Assembly (NCBI GenBank): GCA_013153105.1 | Contig: JAADFC010000091.1 | Location: 1 to 10,132, forward strand | Length of the DNA: 10,132 nt | Direction: 5' to 3' | DNA from: Thermoproteota archaeon | Lineage (GTDB): Archaea; Thermoproteota; Thermoprotei_A; Sulfolobales; Pyrodictiaceae | In this document: positions 1 to 6,307 of the stretch, piece by piece | How the letters are laid out: every line of letters starts with the position of its first letter | How positions within the stretch are numbered: the first letter of the stretch is position 1 | Made by a program: the position numbers and the translations under genes | The notes under the pieces: model-generated | Told to the model about the DNA's origin: nothing | Database searches by the model: none | The model's input: the letters and a program-made list of their open reading frames with translations, nothing else

Positions 1-1
1 T

Positions 2-829
2 CTCGAGCGGGTCGTCCCCGCCTGCGGGAGGTGCCTCGAGGCGCTCCAGGCCAGCGTGGAGGCGGTGCGTGGGAGGGATAAGAGGCTGGTGAAGCACCTC
101 TCCAAGGTGAACAAGGTTAAGAAGAACGTTGTGGAGGAGGCGCTGGAGAGGATCGCCAGGCTGCACGCGCTCCTCTCGGAGGCTGAGAGCTGGAGCGTCC
201 GCCTCGAGGCGCTGCGGGGGGCGCCGCCTCGGGGTAGGAGGGCGCTGGAGATACTCCTCGAGATGATAGCCTCCGGCGAGATAGCGGTAGACTCTGGGAG
301 GGTCTACGCGGAGGTGCTCGACTCCGAAGAGGTCAGGGTGACCGTCGAGGAGAGCGTGGAGAGGCTCTGCGGCAGCCCCACCCTGGCCTCCAGCCTCGCC
401 CACCTAGCCTCCGAGGAGGGGCTCGCGCCCAGCTGGGCGGCGCTGGAGGGGCTGGTCGAGAGGCTCCGCCCGAGGGTGTGCAGGAGCCGCGCCACCCCCG
501 CGAGGCTGGTCCCCCTCCTCCGGGGGGCCTGGGAGCTGCGCCTCCCCCCGAGGGTGGGGGCCAGGCTGTTCGCCGCCCTGGTATCGAGGGTGAACTCGCC
601 CAGGGAGCCCAGCTGGGTGCACCGTGTCGAGACCGTTCTCAGGCGCCCCGCCGTGGTCTGGGTCTACGCGCCCTCCTCCCTCGACCCGGGGATTGCGGCG
701 AGGGTGCTGCGTGAGGCTCTGGAGCTGCTCCCGCCCGGCGTGGAGCCCCTGGAGCCGCCGGTCTACCGGCACGGGGGCCCCGGGGGGCCGGTGCTCTACC
801 GGGCCGCCGCTACCACCATGAGGCTATGA
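2..829 (+). CDS. Unrecognised protein, 5' end outside the window
   Basis: I do not recognise this gene. The frame is open to the left edge, so the N-terminus is missing; a GTG at 56 is the first in-window start candidate, but coding before it (residues V-V-P-A-C-G-R-C-L-E) looks genuine. Visible features are a CxxC (CGRC) near the left edge, a basic helix rich in Lys/Arg (KHLSKVNKVKKNVVEEALERI), then alternating Leu/Arg/Glu helices and a C-terminal part with a beta-like VVWVYAP segment. No membrane span or signal peptide is seen. The first helices loosely recall the PhoU/DUF47 helical pattern, but this is too weak to name it. Codon use matches its neighbours. Its end overlaps the convergent transporter gene by 20 bases, tail to tail. 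The coding call is fairly sure; the function is unknown. Confidence 0.75.
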   Translation, partial: LERVVPACGRCLEALQASVEAVRGRDKRLVKHLSKVNKVKKNVVEEALERIARLHALLSEAESWSVRLEALRGAPPRGRRALEILLEMIASGEIAVDSGRVYAEVLDSEEVRVTVEESVERLCGSPTLASSLAHLASEEGLAPSWAALEGLVERLRPRVCRSRATPARLVPLLRGAWELRLPPRVGARLFAALVSRVNSPREPSWVHRVETVLRRPAVVWVYAPSSLDPGIAARVLREALELLPPGVEPLEPPVYRHGGPGGPVLYRAAATTMRL

Positions 830-2129
830 AGAGGAGGGTGCCGACCGCCACGCTCGTCAGGGTGAAGGGCACTGATATCCTCATGAACCCGGTGAAGGTG
901 ACGGGGCAGCCGCGCTGGGCGAGGTAGCGGACCGCCGCGTAGTTGCCTATCGCCCCTATGTAGGTGAGGGTGCCCCCCAGCGTGGCGCCTATCAGGAGCG
1001 ACCAGGCCATGAGCACCGGGTCGACGCCGAGCCTGGAGGCGAGGTCCACCGTTACCGGCAGCATGGCCGCCACGTAGGGTATGTTGTATATCACCGCGCT
1101 GGCCGCGACGGAGAAGAGTATCAACATCAGGCTGGCGGCGTGGAAGCTGCCGCCCGAGAGCCGGTAGAGGGCATCCGCTATGGAGGCGGCTAGGCCCGTC
1201 TCCACGAAGCCCCCGGATATTATGAAGGTGCCCGCGAGGAATAGCGGCGTCTCAATGTCGTGCATCGAGAAGGCCCTCCTGACGCTCCCCATGTCGCGGT
1301 GGAGGATCCTGAGAACCGTTATCCCGGCCACCGCAGCCAGCGCCGCTGCCGTGAGGGGTATGTGGACCACGTCGCGGATGCTGAGCAGCACTATCTTAAC
1401 CGCCACGAGAGCCAGGACCTCGGCTATGAACACCCTGTCCACACTGTCCCAGGAGGCCTCAGCCCCCGCGGAGGCGGCTGCGGTGGAGGGCCTGCAGCTG
1501 GGCCTCCGGCCCGCGTAGAGGAGGGTGACCACCGCGGCCGCGGCGGCCATGGCTGCGACGGTGTAGAAGAACATCGAGGGCCTGCCCCGGTAGACTATGA
1601 AGTCTAGGAAGTTGAGGTTCAGGTAGCCCGCCGTCATTATCGCCGGGGGGTCGCCGACCATGGTCGCGGAGCCCGTCATATCCGCGGCGAGGGCCATTGA
1701 GACCACGAGGGCTCGGGGGTCGAGGCCTGTCCGCACGGCGACGCTCAACGCTATAGGGGCTAGGAGGTAGATGACGCTCACGTTCTCGAGGAAGATGCTG
1801 AGCCCCCCGGAGACCATGACTGTGCCGTAGAACGCCCTCCTCCCCCCGAGCCCCGCGACCCTGCGGGCGACCAGCCAGGGGATACCGGAGACCTCCAGGT
1901 AGCCGGTAACGATGCTCATCAGGTAGACGAGGCCGAGGACGTCCAGGTCCACGTACTCCAGCACCCGCCCCGGAGGCACCACGCCGAGGGCGACCAGCGC
2001 AAACCCCAGCGCGAGGGCTGCATGCCACCGGTGGACGGTGAAGCGGCCCACCCGGCGGCCCTCGCCTATAACAGCGGAGGACACGACAAGCAGCGCCAGC
2101 GACGCCAGCACCGCCGCCCCGCCAGCCAC
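810..2129 (-). CDS. ArsB/NhaD-type ion transporter (permease)
   Basis: A polytopic membrane protein of the ion transporter superfamily (ArsB/NhaD/P-protein, SLC13-like). Two half-repeats are visible. The first has F-L-E-N-V (about residues 113-117), where family members have F-L-D-N-V/T, followed by G-D-P-P (about 159-162). The second has Y-N-I-P-Y-V-A-A-M-L-P followed by G-A-T-L-G-G-T-L-T-Y-I-G-A. These are the re-entrant hairpin and following helix that line the ion path in this family. Around 10-11 hydrophobic spans are apparent. I chose GTG at 2129 (439 aa) because a GGAGGAGG-like site lies about 10 bases upstream and a TATA-like element sits at 2182-2190. GTG at 2174 (454 aa) would add seven consecutive arginines. 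An even longer frame reaches 2282 but would run into the divergent gene. The substrate (arsenite, Na+/H+, or organic anion) cannot be told from sequence; no ars regulator is nearby. Confidence 0.88.
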   Translation of the reverse strand: MAGGAAVLASLALLVVSSAVIGEGRRVGRFTVHRWHAALALGFALVALGVVPPGRVLEYVDLDVLGLVYLMSIVTGYLEVSGIPWLVARRVAGLGGRRAFYGTVMVSGGLSIFLENVSVIYLLAPIALSVAVRTGLDPRALVVSMALAADMTGSATMVGDPPAIMTAGYLNLNFLDFIVYRGRPSMFFYTVAAMAAAAAVVTLLYAGRRPSCRPSTAAASAGAEASWDSVDRVFIAEVLALVAVKIVLLSIRDVVHIPLTAAALAAVAGITVLRILHRDMGSVRRAFSMHDIETPLFLAGTFIISGGFVETGLAASIADALYRLSGGSFHAASLMLILFSVAASAVIYNIPYVAAMLPVTVDLASRLGVDPVLMAWSLLIGATLGGTLTYIGAIGNYAAVRYLAQRGCPVTFTGFMRISVPFTLTSVAVGTLLFIASWW

Positions 2130-2180
2130 CCCTGGGGCACCCCTCCTCCGCCGCCGGCGCCGCGGCCCCTGCACCTCCGG

Positions 2181-2190
2181 GATTATAGGA
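2181..2190. promoter_or_regulatory. Shared bidirectional TATA-like element
   Basis: The A/T-rich patch GATTATAGGA stands out in very GC-rich surroundings between two divergent genes. Read on the plus strand its centre is about 27 bases before the GTG at 2214, the spacing expected for a leaderless archaeal transcript. Read on the minus strand (TCCTATAATC) it would start RNA near 2159, giving a leader of about 30 bases with a ribosome site before GTG 2129. Positions are seen; promoter function is inferred. Confidence 0.5.
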
Positions 2191-2213
2191 GAGGCCCCTA
2201 GCCCTGAGGCGCT

Positions 2214-2822
2214 GTGGAGGACGTGCGAGCCTTGGCCTCGGGCTATGTCGACGCCGGGGATAGGTGGTACTACATCCTCCACCCCCGCCCCGCCTACATC
2301 ATCGTCGCCCGCGGCCCCCAGGGCAGGGTCAACTTCATGGCTGCCAGCTGGGTGATGCCTCTAAGCGAGGAGCCCCCGAGGATAGTCGCAGCCTTCGACA
2401 AGGAGGCCTACACGACTGAGCTGGCGCTGGCCTCCGGCGCGTTCACTGTCAACGTGCTCCCCATAGAGCAGCGCGACTTCATCTACACTGCGGGCACCAC
2501 CTCGGGGAGGGAGGTTGACAAGGCCGAGCTGCTCGGCGCCAGGTTCGAGGAGACCAGCGTGGCCGCGCCGAGGCTCGCCCACCCAAGGCCCCTCGGCTAC
2601 ATAGCCGCCCGGGTGCACCGCGTCGTCGAGGATGTGGCGGAGGACGTCTACCTAGTGGTAGCCGACGTGGTCGAGGCCAAGGCTGACCCGGAGCTGTTCA
2701 ACCCCCGCTACGGCTGGGAGCTCAAGAAGACCAGGATAGCCATGCACGCCGCGGGCAGAGCCTTCACAGCCAACAGCGGGCTCTACGTTGCGAGGAGGCT
2801 GGCTCCCGGAGGGAGGGGCTAG
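2214..2822 (+). CDS. Flavin reductase-like FMN-binding protein
   Basis: A 202-residue protein of the flavin reductase-like split-barrel family (DIM6/NTAB, flavoredoxin type), predicted cytoplasmic and FMN-binding. Family-like features include R-P-A-Y-I-I-V near residue 25 (first barrel strand), N-F-M-A-A-S-W-V-M-P near residue 40, F-T-V-N-V-L-P near residue 79 and the G-T-T-S-G-R-E-V-D-K segment near residue 95, typical of the FMN phosphate region in this family. The length fits the family. Members reduce flavin with NAD(P)H or act as oxidoreductases of unknown substrate; no partner monooxygenase is present, so the reaction is not assignable. The GTG start at 2214 fits a leaderless transcript from the TATA-like patch at 2181-2190, and a short T-G-A-G-G site lies 4 bases ahead; GTG 2223 is the alternative. 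Its stop is 6 bases from the end of the convergent ATPase gene. Confidence 0.87.
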   Translation: MEDVRALASGYVDAGDRWYYILHPRPAYIIVARGPQGRVNFMAASWVMPLSEEPPRIVAAFDKEAYTTELALASGAFTVNVLPIEQRDFIYTAGTTSGREVDKAELLGARFEETSVAAPRLAHPRPLGYIAARVHRVVEDVAEDVYLVVADVVEAKADPELFNPRYGWELKKTRIAMHAAGRAFTANSGLYVARRLAPGGRG

Positions 2823-2828
2823 AGGAGG

Positions 2829-3464
2829 CTAGACCCTGCAGAGGCGGCGCACCGGCTCCGGTATCTCAGGGCGTCTATCCACCGCGAGCAGGAGGCCTAT
2901 ACGCATAAGCCTATTGGCAGGCGCCACGACGTCGAGGCCGCCGCACCAGCCGCCGCCTCCACACTCGAGCCCCTCGACCCCGCCGGCGTCGCCTCCGCAG
3001 TCCCGGTTCCACTCGTATATGCCGAGGTAGACGCTGCACCCGTACTGGAGCACACCCCGCTCCACAAGCTCGTCCAGAACCTCCACACGCCTCGCCGTCC
3101 GCGCCAACGGCTTCTCCGCGAGCTTCTCGAGCATCTCTTCAAGCTCCTCGGCCAGCGCCTCGCCGTCCTCAGCCAGGCTGAGACGGTGCTCAACCACTAT
3201 CTGCTGCACACGCCTAACATACCTGCACACATAGCTGAGACCCCACTTACTCGCTATCTCCTTCAGGAGGCCCGGGTGGCCGCCGACGCCCTGCTCCACC
3301 ACCACCTTCTCTTCCTCCCTGGGCTCTTCACCCCTGAAATAGCGGTAGAGGCTGAGCGCGTCGCCCCTAGTCATCTCGCCGAGGTAGAAGGTGTCAATAT
3401 AGTCGGGGCTGGGGCTGTACCTCATGAGGCGCCGCTGGAACCTGTACTCACCGGTCACAAGCAC
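2829..3464 (-). CDS. 3' half of frameshifted archaeal ATPase
   Basis: This frame carries the C-terminal half of the ATPase whose N-terminal half ends at 3455. In-frame coding is visible from about 3491 (S-S-E-A-A-G-F-Q-A-V-L-V-T-G-E-Y-R-F), before any start codon, so the GTG at 3464 is not a true start. The A-V-L-V-T-G-E-Y-R strand matches the sensor-1 strand that follows Walker B in archaeal P-loop ATPases. L-G-E-M-T-R-G-D-A-L-S-L-Y-R-Y-F matches the usual small-helical segment. The last ~100 residues resemble a winged-helix region (L-D-E-L-V-E-R-G-V-L-Q-Y), interrupted by a Gly/Cys-rich insert (four Cys between roughly residues 150 and 175 of this half). It ends at TAG 2829-2831, tail to tail with the flavin reductase-like gene. 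Confidence 0.8.
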   Translation of the reverse strand: MLVTGEYRFQRRLMRYSPSPDYIDTFYLGEMTRGDALSLYRYFRGEEPREEEKVVVEQGVGGHPGLLKEIASKWGLSYVCRYVRRVQQIVVEHRLSLAEDGEALAEELEEMLEKLAEKPLARTARRVEVLDELVERGVLQYGCSVYLGIYEWNRDCGGDAGGVEGLECGGGGWCGGLDVVAPANRLMRIGLLLAVDRRPEIPEPVRRLCRV

Positions 3465-3994
3465 CGCCTGGAACCCGGCCGCCTCGCTGCTCGGAAGCTC
3501 TCGTCGGAGTCGAGCTTCTGTAGCAGGTTCTGAGCCTCGTCGATGAACACTACCACGCCCCTCTTGCCCCTCTTCTTCGCGTCCCTCGCAAGCTCGAGGA
3601 AGAGCTCCGCCAGGATGTCGTAGATGCTCCTCTCCAGCCGAGCTGCGGCGGACGGCATCTGTTCATACCAGTCCTCGCCGAGCAGGCTCCGGAACACCTT
3701 CGCGGCCACCGCCTGGAGCGCCTCGCGCAGCATTGATGCATAGGAGACGCTGGCCGTGGATACGAGCACGTTGTAGAGGTCGCCGAGCGTCTCTACGCGT
3801 CTGCCCACGAGAAAGTGGTAGGTCATGTAGCCCCTCTCGTGGAGGGCCACGGCTGCGGCGCGGGCGAGGCTCGTCTTCCCCACTCCACTAGGCCCGACAA
3901 CCACGGGTATAGTTCTCACGGAAGCCGGCCGTGTCCCCTCCAGCAGGCGTGCAAGCTCCACCCTGCGGCCTATCAGCCTCCGCGCTTCACCCAA
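3455..3994 (-). CDS. 5' half of frameshifted archaeal STAND-type ATPase
   Basis: N-terminal part of a P-loop ATPase of the archaeal ATPase/STAND group (PF01637-like). L-I-G-R-R-V-E-L-A-R-L-L at residues 7-18 is the usual entry motif. Walker A is G-P-S-G-V-G-K-T (34-41) and Walker B V-V-V-F-I-D-E-A-Q (147-155). Soon after, at F167, the frame leaves coding sequence and stops at TGA 3455. The rest continues in the -1-shifted frame (2829-3464), so the intact protein would be about 388 residues. The start is TTG 3994: a stop lies three codons upstream, GGTGA sits 6 bases ahead, and the L-I-G-R motif falls near the N-terminus as expected. It lies 105 bases downstream of rtcB on the same strand. The cellular role of these ATPases is generally unknown; a link to RNA repair is only positional. 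Confidence 0.82.
   Translation of the reverse strand: MGEARRLIGRRVELARLLEGTRPASVRTIPVVVGPSGVGKTSLARAAAVALHERGYMTYHFLVGRRVETLGDLYNVLVSTASVSYASMLREALQAVAAKVFRSLLGEDWYEQMPSAAARLERSIYDILAELFLELARDAKKRGKRGVVVFIDEAQNLLQKLDSDESFRAARRPGSRRCL
3480..3510 (-). other. Frameshift junction in the ATPase gene
   Basis: Between the Walker B region and the sensor-1 strand, family-like sequence passes from one minus frame to another. On the minus strand the bases TTCCGAGCAGCGAG (3496-3483) read F-R-A-A in the first frame. One extra C in TTCC would give F-P-S-S-E and join both halves without a break. No X-XXY-YYZ slippery heptamer is evident, which argues against programmed slippage and for mutation or sequence error. 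Confidence 0.75.
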
Positions 3995-4007
3995 GCAGTG
4001 TCACCAG

Positions 4008-4022
4008 GAGCCCCGGTGGCTC
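4008..4022 (-). repeat. Small hairpin ahead of the ATPase start
   Basis: GAGCC (4008-4012) and GGCTC (4018-4022) are perfect complementary arms with a 5-base loop, in the 105-base gap between rtcB and the ATPase start. In minus-strand RNA the hairpin would sit just before the GGTGA ribosome site (4001-4005). It could be the tail of rtcB transcription or a leader structure of the ATPase gene. In DNA this GC-rich such short arms also occur by chance. Confidence 0.25.
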
Positions 4023-4040
4023 GGGGGCTGTGTTCGCTGC

Positions 4041-4083
4041 AAAACCTGACGAGCGGGCGTGTGGAGGGAAAACAGGGAGGGAG
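4041..4083 (-). terminator. Possible oligo-T/pyrimidine termination region after rtcB
   Basis: Reading away from the rtcB stop on the minus strand, a pyrimidine-rich tract contains TTTT at 4072-4069 and again at 4044-4041. Archaeal RNA polymerase can terminate at short oligo-T runs without a hairpin. Both runs are short, so the call is weak. The second run could instead serve as a poor TATA-like element for the ATPase gene, about 48 bases before its TTG. Confidence 0.22.
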
Positions 4084-4099
4084 GTGAGACTGGCTGGGG

Positions 4100-5554
4100 T
4101 TAGCCCTTGGTTACGGCTATCGGGCGGAGCCTCACCACGGTCTTGGCTATGCCGACCTTGTCGGCGACGAAGGCTACGCGGTCGACGTCCTTGTAGGCTT
4201 CGGGCATCTCCTCGACTACGGTGGCGCGGTTGCTGGCCCTTATCAGTATGCCCTTCTGCTCCAGCTCCCTCACCACCTGGTCGTACCTCTTCGTCCTCTT
4301 GGCGGCTGCGCGGCTCATCCACCTGCCCGCGCCGTGGGGCGCCGTGTACCAGGCCTTGATGCCGGTGGGTACGCCGACGAGTATGTAGCTCGCGGTGCCC
4401 ATGCTGCCGGGTATGAGGACGGGCTGGCCTATGCTCTGGTAGTCCTTGGGTATCTGCGGGTGTCCGGGCGGGAAGGCGCGGGTGGCGCCCTTACGGTGTA
4501 TCACCAGGGTCTTCCTCTTCCCGTCCACCTCGTACTCCTCGACCTTGGCGATGTTGTGGGCTACGTCGTAGACTATCCTCATGCCCAGCTTGTCGGGGTC
4601 CGTGTGGAAGACCTTGGCGAAGCTCTCCCTGGTCCAGTAGGTTATGAGCTGCCTGTTGGTCCACGCGAAGTTGGCGGCTGCGGCCATGGCGCGGACGTAG
4701 TCCTGGCCCTCCCTGCTGTTGAACGGGACGCTCGCCAGCTCCCTGTCCGGCGGCCTTATACCGTACTTCCTCATGGCGCGCTCCATTATCATGAGGTAGT
4801 CGCTGGCGACCTGGTGGCCGAGGCCCCTGCTGCCCGTGTGTATCATCACCACAACCTGGCCCTCATGCGTTATACCCATGACCTCCGCTATCTTCGGGTC
4901 GTAGATCTTGTCGACGACCTGGACCTCGAGGAAGTGGTTGCCGCTGCCAAGGGTGCCGAGCTGCTCGGCGCCCCTCCTCTTGGCGCGCTCGCTCACCTTG
5001 CTGGGGTCGGCGAGGCTCCAGCTGCCCCTCTCCTCTATGTGCTCCGGGTCGTCGGCCCACGCATAGCCCTTTTGGACGGCCCACATGACGCCCTCGGCGA
5101 GGACCTTGTTGAGCTCCTGGACGCTCACCCTTATCTTGCCCGTGCTGCCCAGGCCGCTGGGCACGTTGCGGAACAGCTCGTCTATAAGCTCGCGGAGCTT
5201 CGGCTTAACATCCTTGATGTCAAGGTCGGTCCTTATGACGCGGACGCCGCAGTTTATGTCGTAGCCCACGCCGCCTGGGCTGATGACGCCGTCCTCCTCG
5301 GGGTCCATAGCTGCGACGCCGCCTATGGGGAACCCGTAGCCCTGGTGGCCGTCGGGCATCACAATGCTATACTTCTGTATCCCGGGCAGGCACGCCACGT
5401 TGGCGGCCTGGACGAGGGTGAGGTCGCCCTTCATCTTCTCCAGCAGGAAGTCGTCGGCGAAGATTATCGCCGGCACCCTCATACACGGCTTAGCGCCCTT
5501 GGGTATCATCCACTCGTAGGGCCCTATCCTCTTGAGCGGCATCCTCGCGCTCAC
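4100..5554 (-). CDS. rtcB: RNA-splicing ligase RtcB (3'-phosphate RNA ligase)
   Basis: RtcB is the GTP- and Mn2+-dependent ligase that joins 2',3'-cyclic-phosphate (or 3'-phosphate) ends to 5'-OH ends. In archaea it seals tRNA exon halves after intron removal. The 484 residues match the family's size without an intein. The known active-site set is present: D99 and C102 in G-Y-D-I-N-C-G-V-R, N206-H207 in G-S-G-N-H-F-L-E, H239 in M-I-H-T-G-S-R, H333 in D-V-A-H-N-I-A-K and the guanylated histidine H407 in P-H-G-A-G-R. They correspond to Pyrococcus D95, C98, N202/H203, H234, H329 and H404. The start is GTG 5554: GAGGTGG (5562-5568) lies 7 bases ahead and a TATA element at 5612-5619 fits a 35-base leader. 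The activator archease is the next gene upstream on the same strand. The promoter lies among inverted repeats. Confidence 0.97.
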   Translation of the reverse strand: MSARMPLKRIGPYEWMIPKGAKPCMRVPAIIFADDFLLEKMKGDLTLVQAANVACLPGIQKYSIVMPDGHQGYGFPIGGVAAMDPEEDGVISPGGVGYDINCGVRVIRTDLDIKDVKPKLRELIDELFRNVPSGLGSTGKIRVSVQELNKVLAEGVMWAVQKGYAWADDPEHIEERGSWSLADPSKVSERAKRRGAEQLGTLGSGNHFLEVQVVDKIYDPKIAEVMGITHEGQVVVMIHTGSRGLGHQVASDYLMIMERAMRKYGIRPPDRELASVPFNSREGQDYVRAMAAAANFAWTNRQLITYWTRESFAKVFHTDPDKLGMRIVYDVAHNIAKVEEYEVDGKRKTLVIHRKGATRAFPPGHPQIPKDYQSIGQPVLIPGSMGTASYILVGVPTGIKAWYTAPHGAGRWMSRAAAKRTKRYDQVVRELEQKGILIRASNRATVVEEMPEAYKDVDRVAFVADKVGIAKTVVRLRPIAVTKG

Positions 5555-5561
5555 GGCCTAG

Positions 5562-5568
5562 CCACCTC
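5562..5568 (-). promoter_or_regulatory. Ribosome binding site of rtcB
   Basis: The minus strand reads GAGGTGG, a strong match to the archaeal 16S 3' end, 7 bases before GTG 5554. It fixes GTG as the start rather than the in-frame ATG four codons further in. Confidence 0.75.
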
Positions 5569-5580
5569 TCCAGGATGTTG

Positions 5581-5595
5581 AGCCCCCTGGGGGCT
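5581..5595. repeat. Perfect 7-bp palindrome in the rtcB leader/start region
   Basis: AGCCCCC-T-GGGGGCT: two perfect 7-base arms around one base. It covers the predicted rtcB transcription start (about 5589, from the TATA element at 5612-5619). It could be an operator half-site pair bound by a dimeric regulator, or a 5'-UTR feature; a one-base loop is too tight for a full RNA hairpin, so protein binding is the likelier reading. Function is inferred only. Confidence 0.45.
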
Positions 5596-5640
5596 CCGTC
5601 GCTAAACCCCCGTTATATCGTGATAGCCCGGGGGCGACGG
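5596..5640. repeat. Inverted repeat flanking the rtcB TATA element
   Basis: CCGTCGC (5596-5602) and GCGACGG (5634-5640) are perfect 7-base inverted arms. Inside them, CCCCC (5607-5611) faces GGGGG (5630-5634). The TATA element of rtcB lies at the centre of the dyad (about 5618). This placement would suit an operator that blocks TBP/TFB access. No regulator is known to act here. Confidence 0.4.
5612..5619 (-). promoter_or_regulatory. TATA element of rtcB
   Basis: The minus strand reads CGATATAACG in otherwise GC-rich sequence. Its centre near 5615 predicts transcription from about 5589, giving a leader of about 35 bases that includes the GAGGTGG site. This allows rtcB to be transcribed separately from archease, whose stop is 52 bases upstream of the element. 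Confidence 0.6.
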
Positions 5641-5670
5641 GGGAGGCGAGGGTTTAAGCCGGCGCGGGGG

Positions 5671-6177
5671 CTAGATGTCGACGACGAACTGGACGCGCCA
5701 GCACCCGTTCTCCTTGACTATCTCCATCATAGCGTAGGTCATAGCCTTAACTATGGTGCGGTGCGGGTGACGCTCCGGGTCGAACTTCTCGCCCCACGCC
5801 CGGGCGCGTATCCGGTACTCCGCCTCCTCGCCCTCCCCAACCCTCTCTATAGCCTCGACCTTGAACCTAGAGAAGACCAGGCCCTCGCTGTCGGTGTAGT
5901 AGAGGAGGTCCTCTATCCACCTGTAGAGGAGCTGGTAGAGGTCGACCCCACTGTCCTCCACCCTCCTCTCCTCCCTCGGCTCGACCTTGCTCGTGTCCGT
6001 TATAACCTCGTAGACGCCGAGGGCGGCCTGCTCGAACGCCTCCTCCAGCGTCCTCCCCCGGGCGACGATGAGCACGTCGGCCGTGTGGGGCGCGTGGGCG
6101 AAGCCTGGGCAGGGCAGCTTGGCGAGTACCTCCCGAAGCTCCTCCATTATGTCCTCGTAGGGCCCCTCGGCCTCCAT
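5671..6177 (-). CDS. Archease (RtcB activator)
   Basis: Archease (PF01951) is the small metal-binding cofactor that speeds RtcB guanylylation and allows multiple turnover; in archaea it has also been linked to tRNA methyltransferase activity. Family landmarks are H-T-A-D-V-L-I-V-A-R-G at residues 31-41, T-L-E-E-A-F-E-Q-A-A-L-G (43-54), I-T-D (59-61), L-L-Y-R-W-I-E-D-L-L-Y (83-93), H-P-H-R-T-I-V-K-A at about 137-145 and the C-terminal V-V-D-I with its terminal-region Asp. ATG 6177 gives 168 residues, somewhat longer than typical (about 140) because of a 22-residue N-terminal extension; ATG 6147 is an alternative. ATG 6177 is favoured by a GAGGG site about 10 bases ahead and a TATA-like TATTTA at 6231-6238 giving a ~30-base leader. 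The frame stays open to 6345, but that part is Pro/Ala/Arg-rich non-coding style. Confidence 0.93.
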   Translation of the reverse strand: MEAEGPYEDIMEELREVLAKLPCPGFAHAPHTADVLIVARGRTLEEAFEQAALGVYEVITDTSKVEPREERRVEDSGVDLYQLLYRWIEDLLYYTDSEGLVFSRFKVEAIERVGEGEEAEYRIRARAWGEKFDPERHPHRTIVKAMTYAMMEIVKENGCWRVQFVVDI

Positions 6178-6230
6178 GGCTCCCGGTCCCTCGGCTGCAC
6201 TCTCCCCCGGCGGCTGCGGTGGAGGGCTGG

Positions 6231-6238
6231 GTAAATAG
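6231..6238. promoter_or_regulatory. TATA-like element for archease, possibly also the VapBC remnant
   Basis: GTAAATAG on the plus strand reads CTATTTAC on the minus strand. On the minus side it lies 57 bases before the archease ATG, predicting transcription from about 6207. On the plus side it lies 22-27 bases before 6259-6262, upstream of the decayed antitoxin. It is the only A/T-rich stretch in this gap. Promoter function is inferred. Confidence 0.45.
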
Positions 6239-6307
6239 CAGCCCCCGGCCCGCATTGTATGGGCCTGGCGGGGGCCCTGCGCCGGGCGCCTCGGGAAAGG
6301 CCCGGCC

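Noticed and set aside
3483..3510. Programmed -1 ribosomal frameshift in the ATPase gene
   Set aside because: No slippery heptamer and no obvious downstream stem; a missing base explains it more simply.
4845..4851. GTGATGA on the minus strand as a C-box
   Set aside because: It encodes the V-M-I-H-T catalytic segment of RtcB and has no paired D box.
4334..5581. 415-codon open frame on the plus strand opposite rtcB
   Set aside because: Antisense shadow of RtcB; the Tyr/Val/His/Leu-biased composition follows from complementing RtcB codons.
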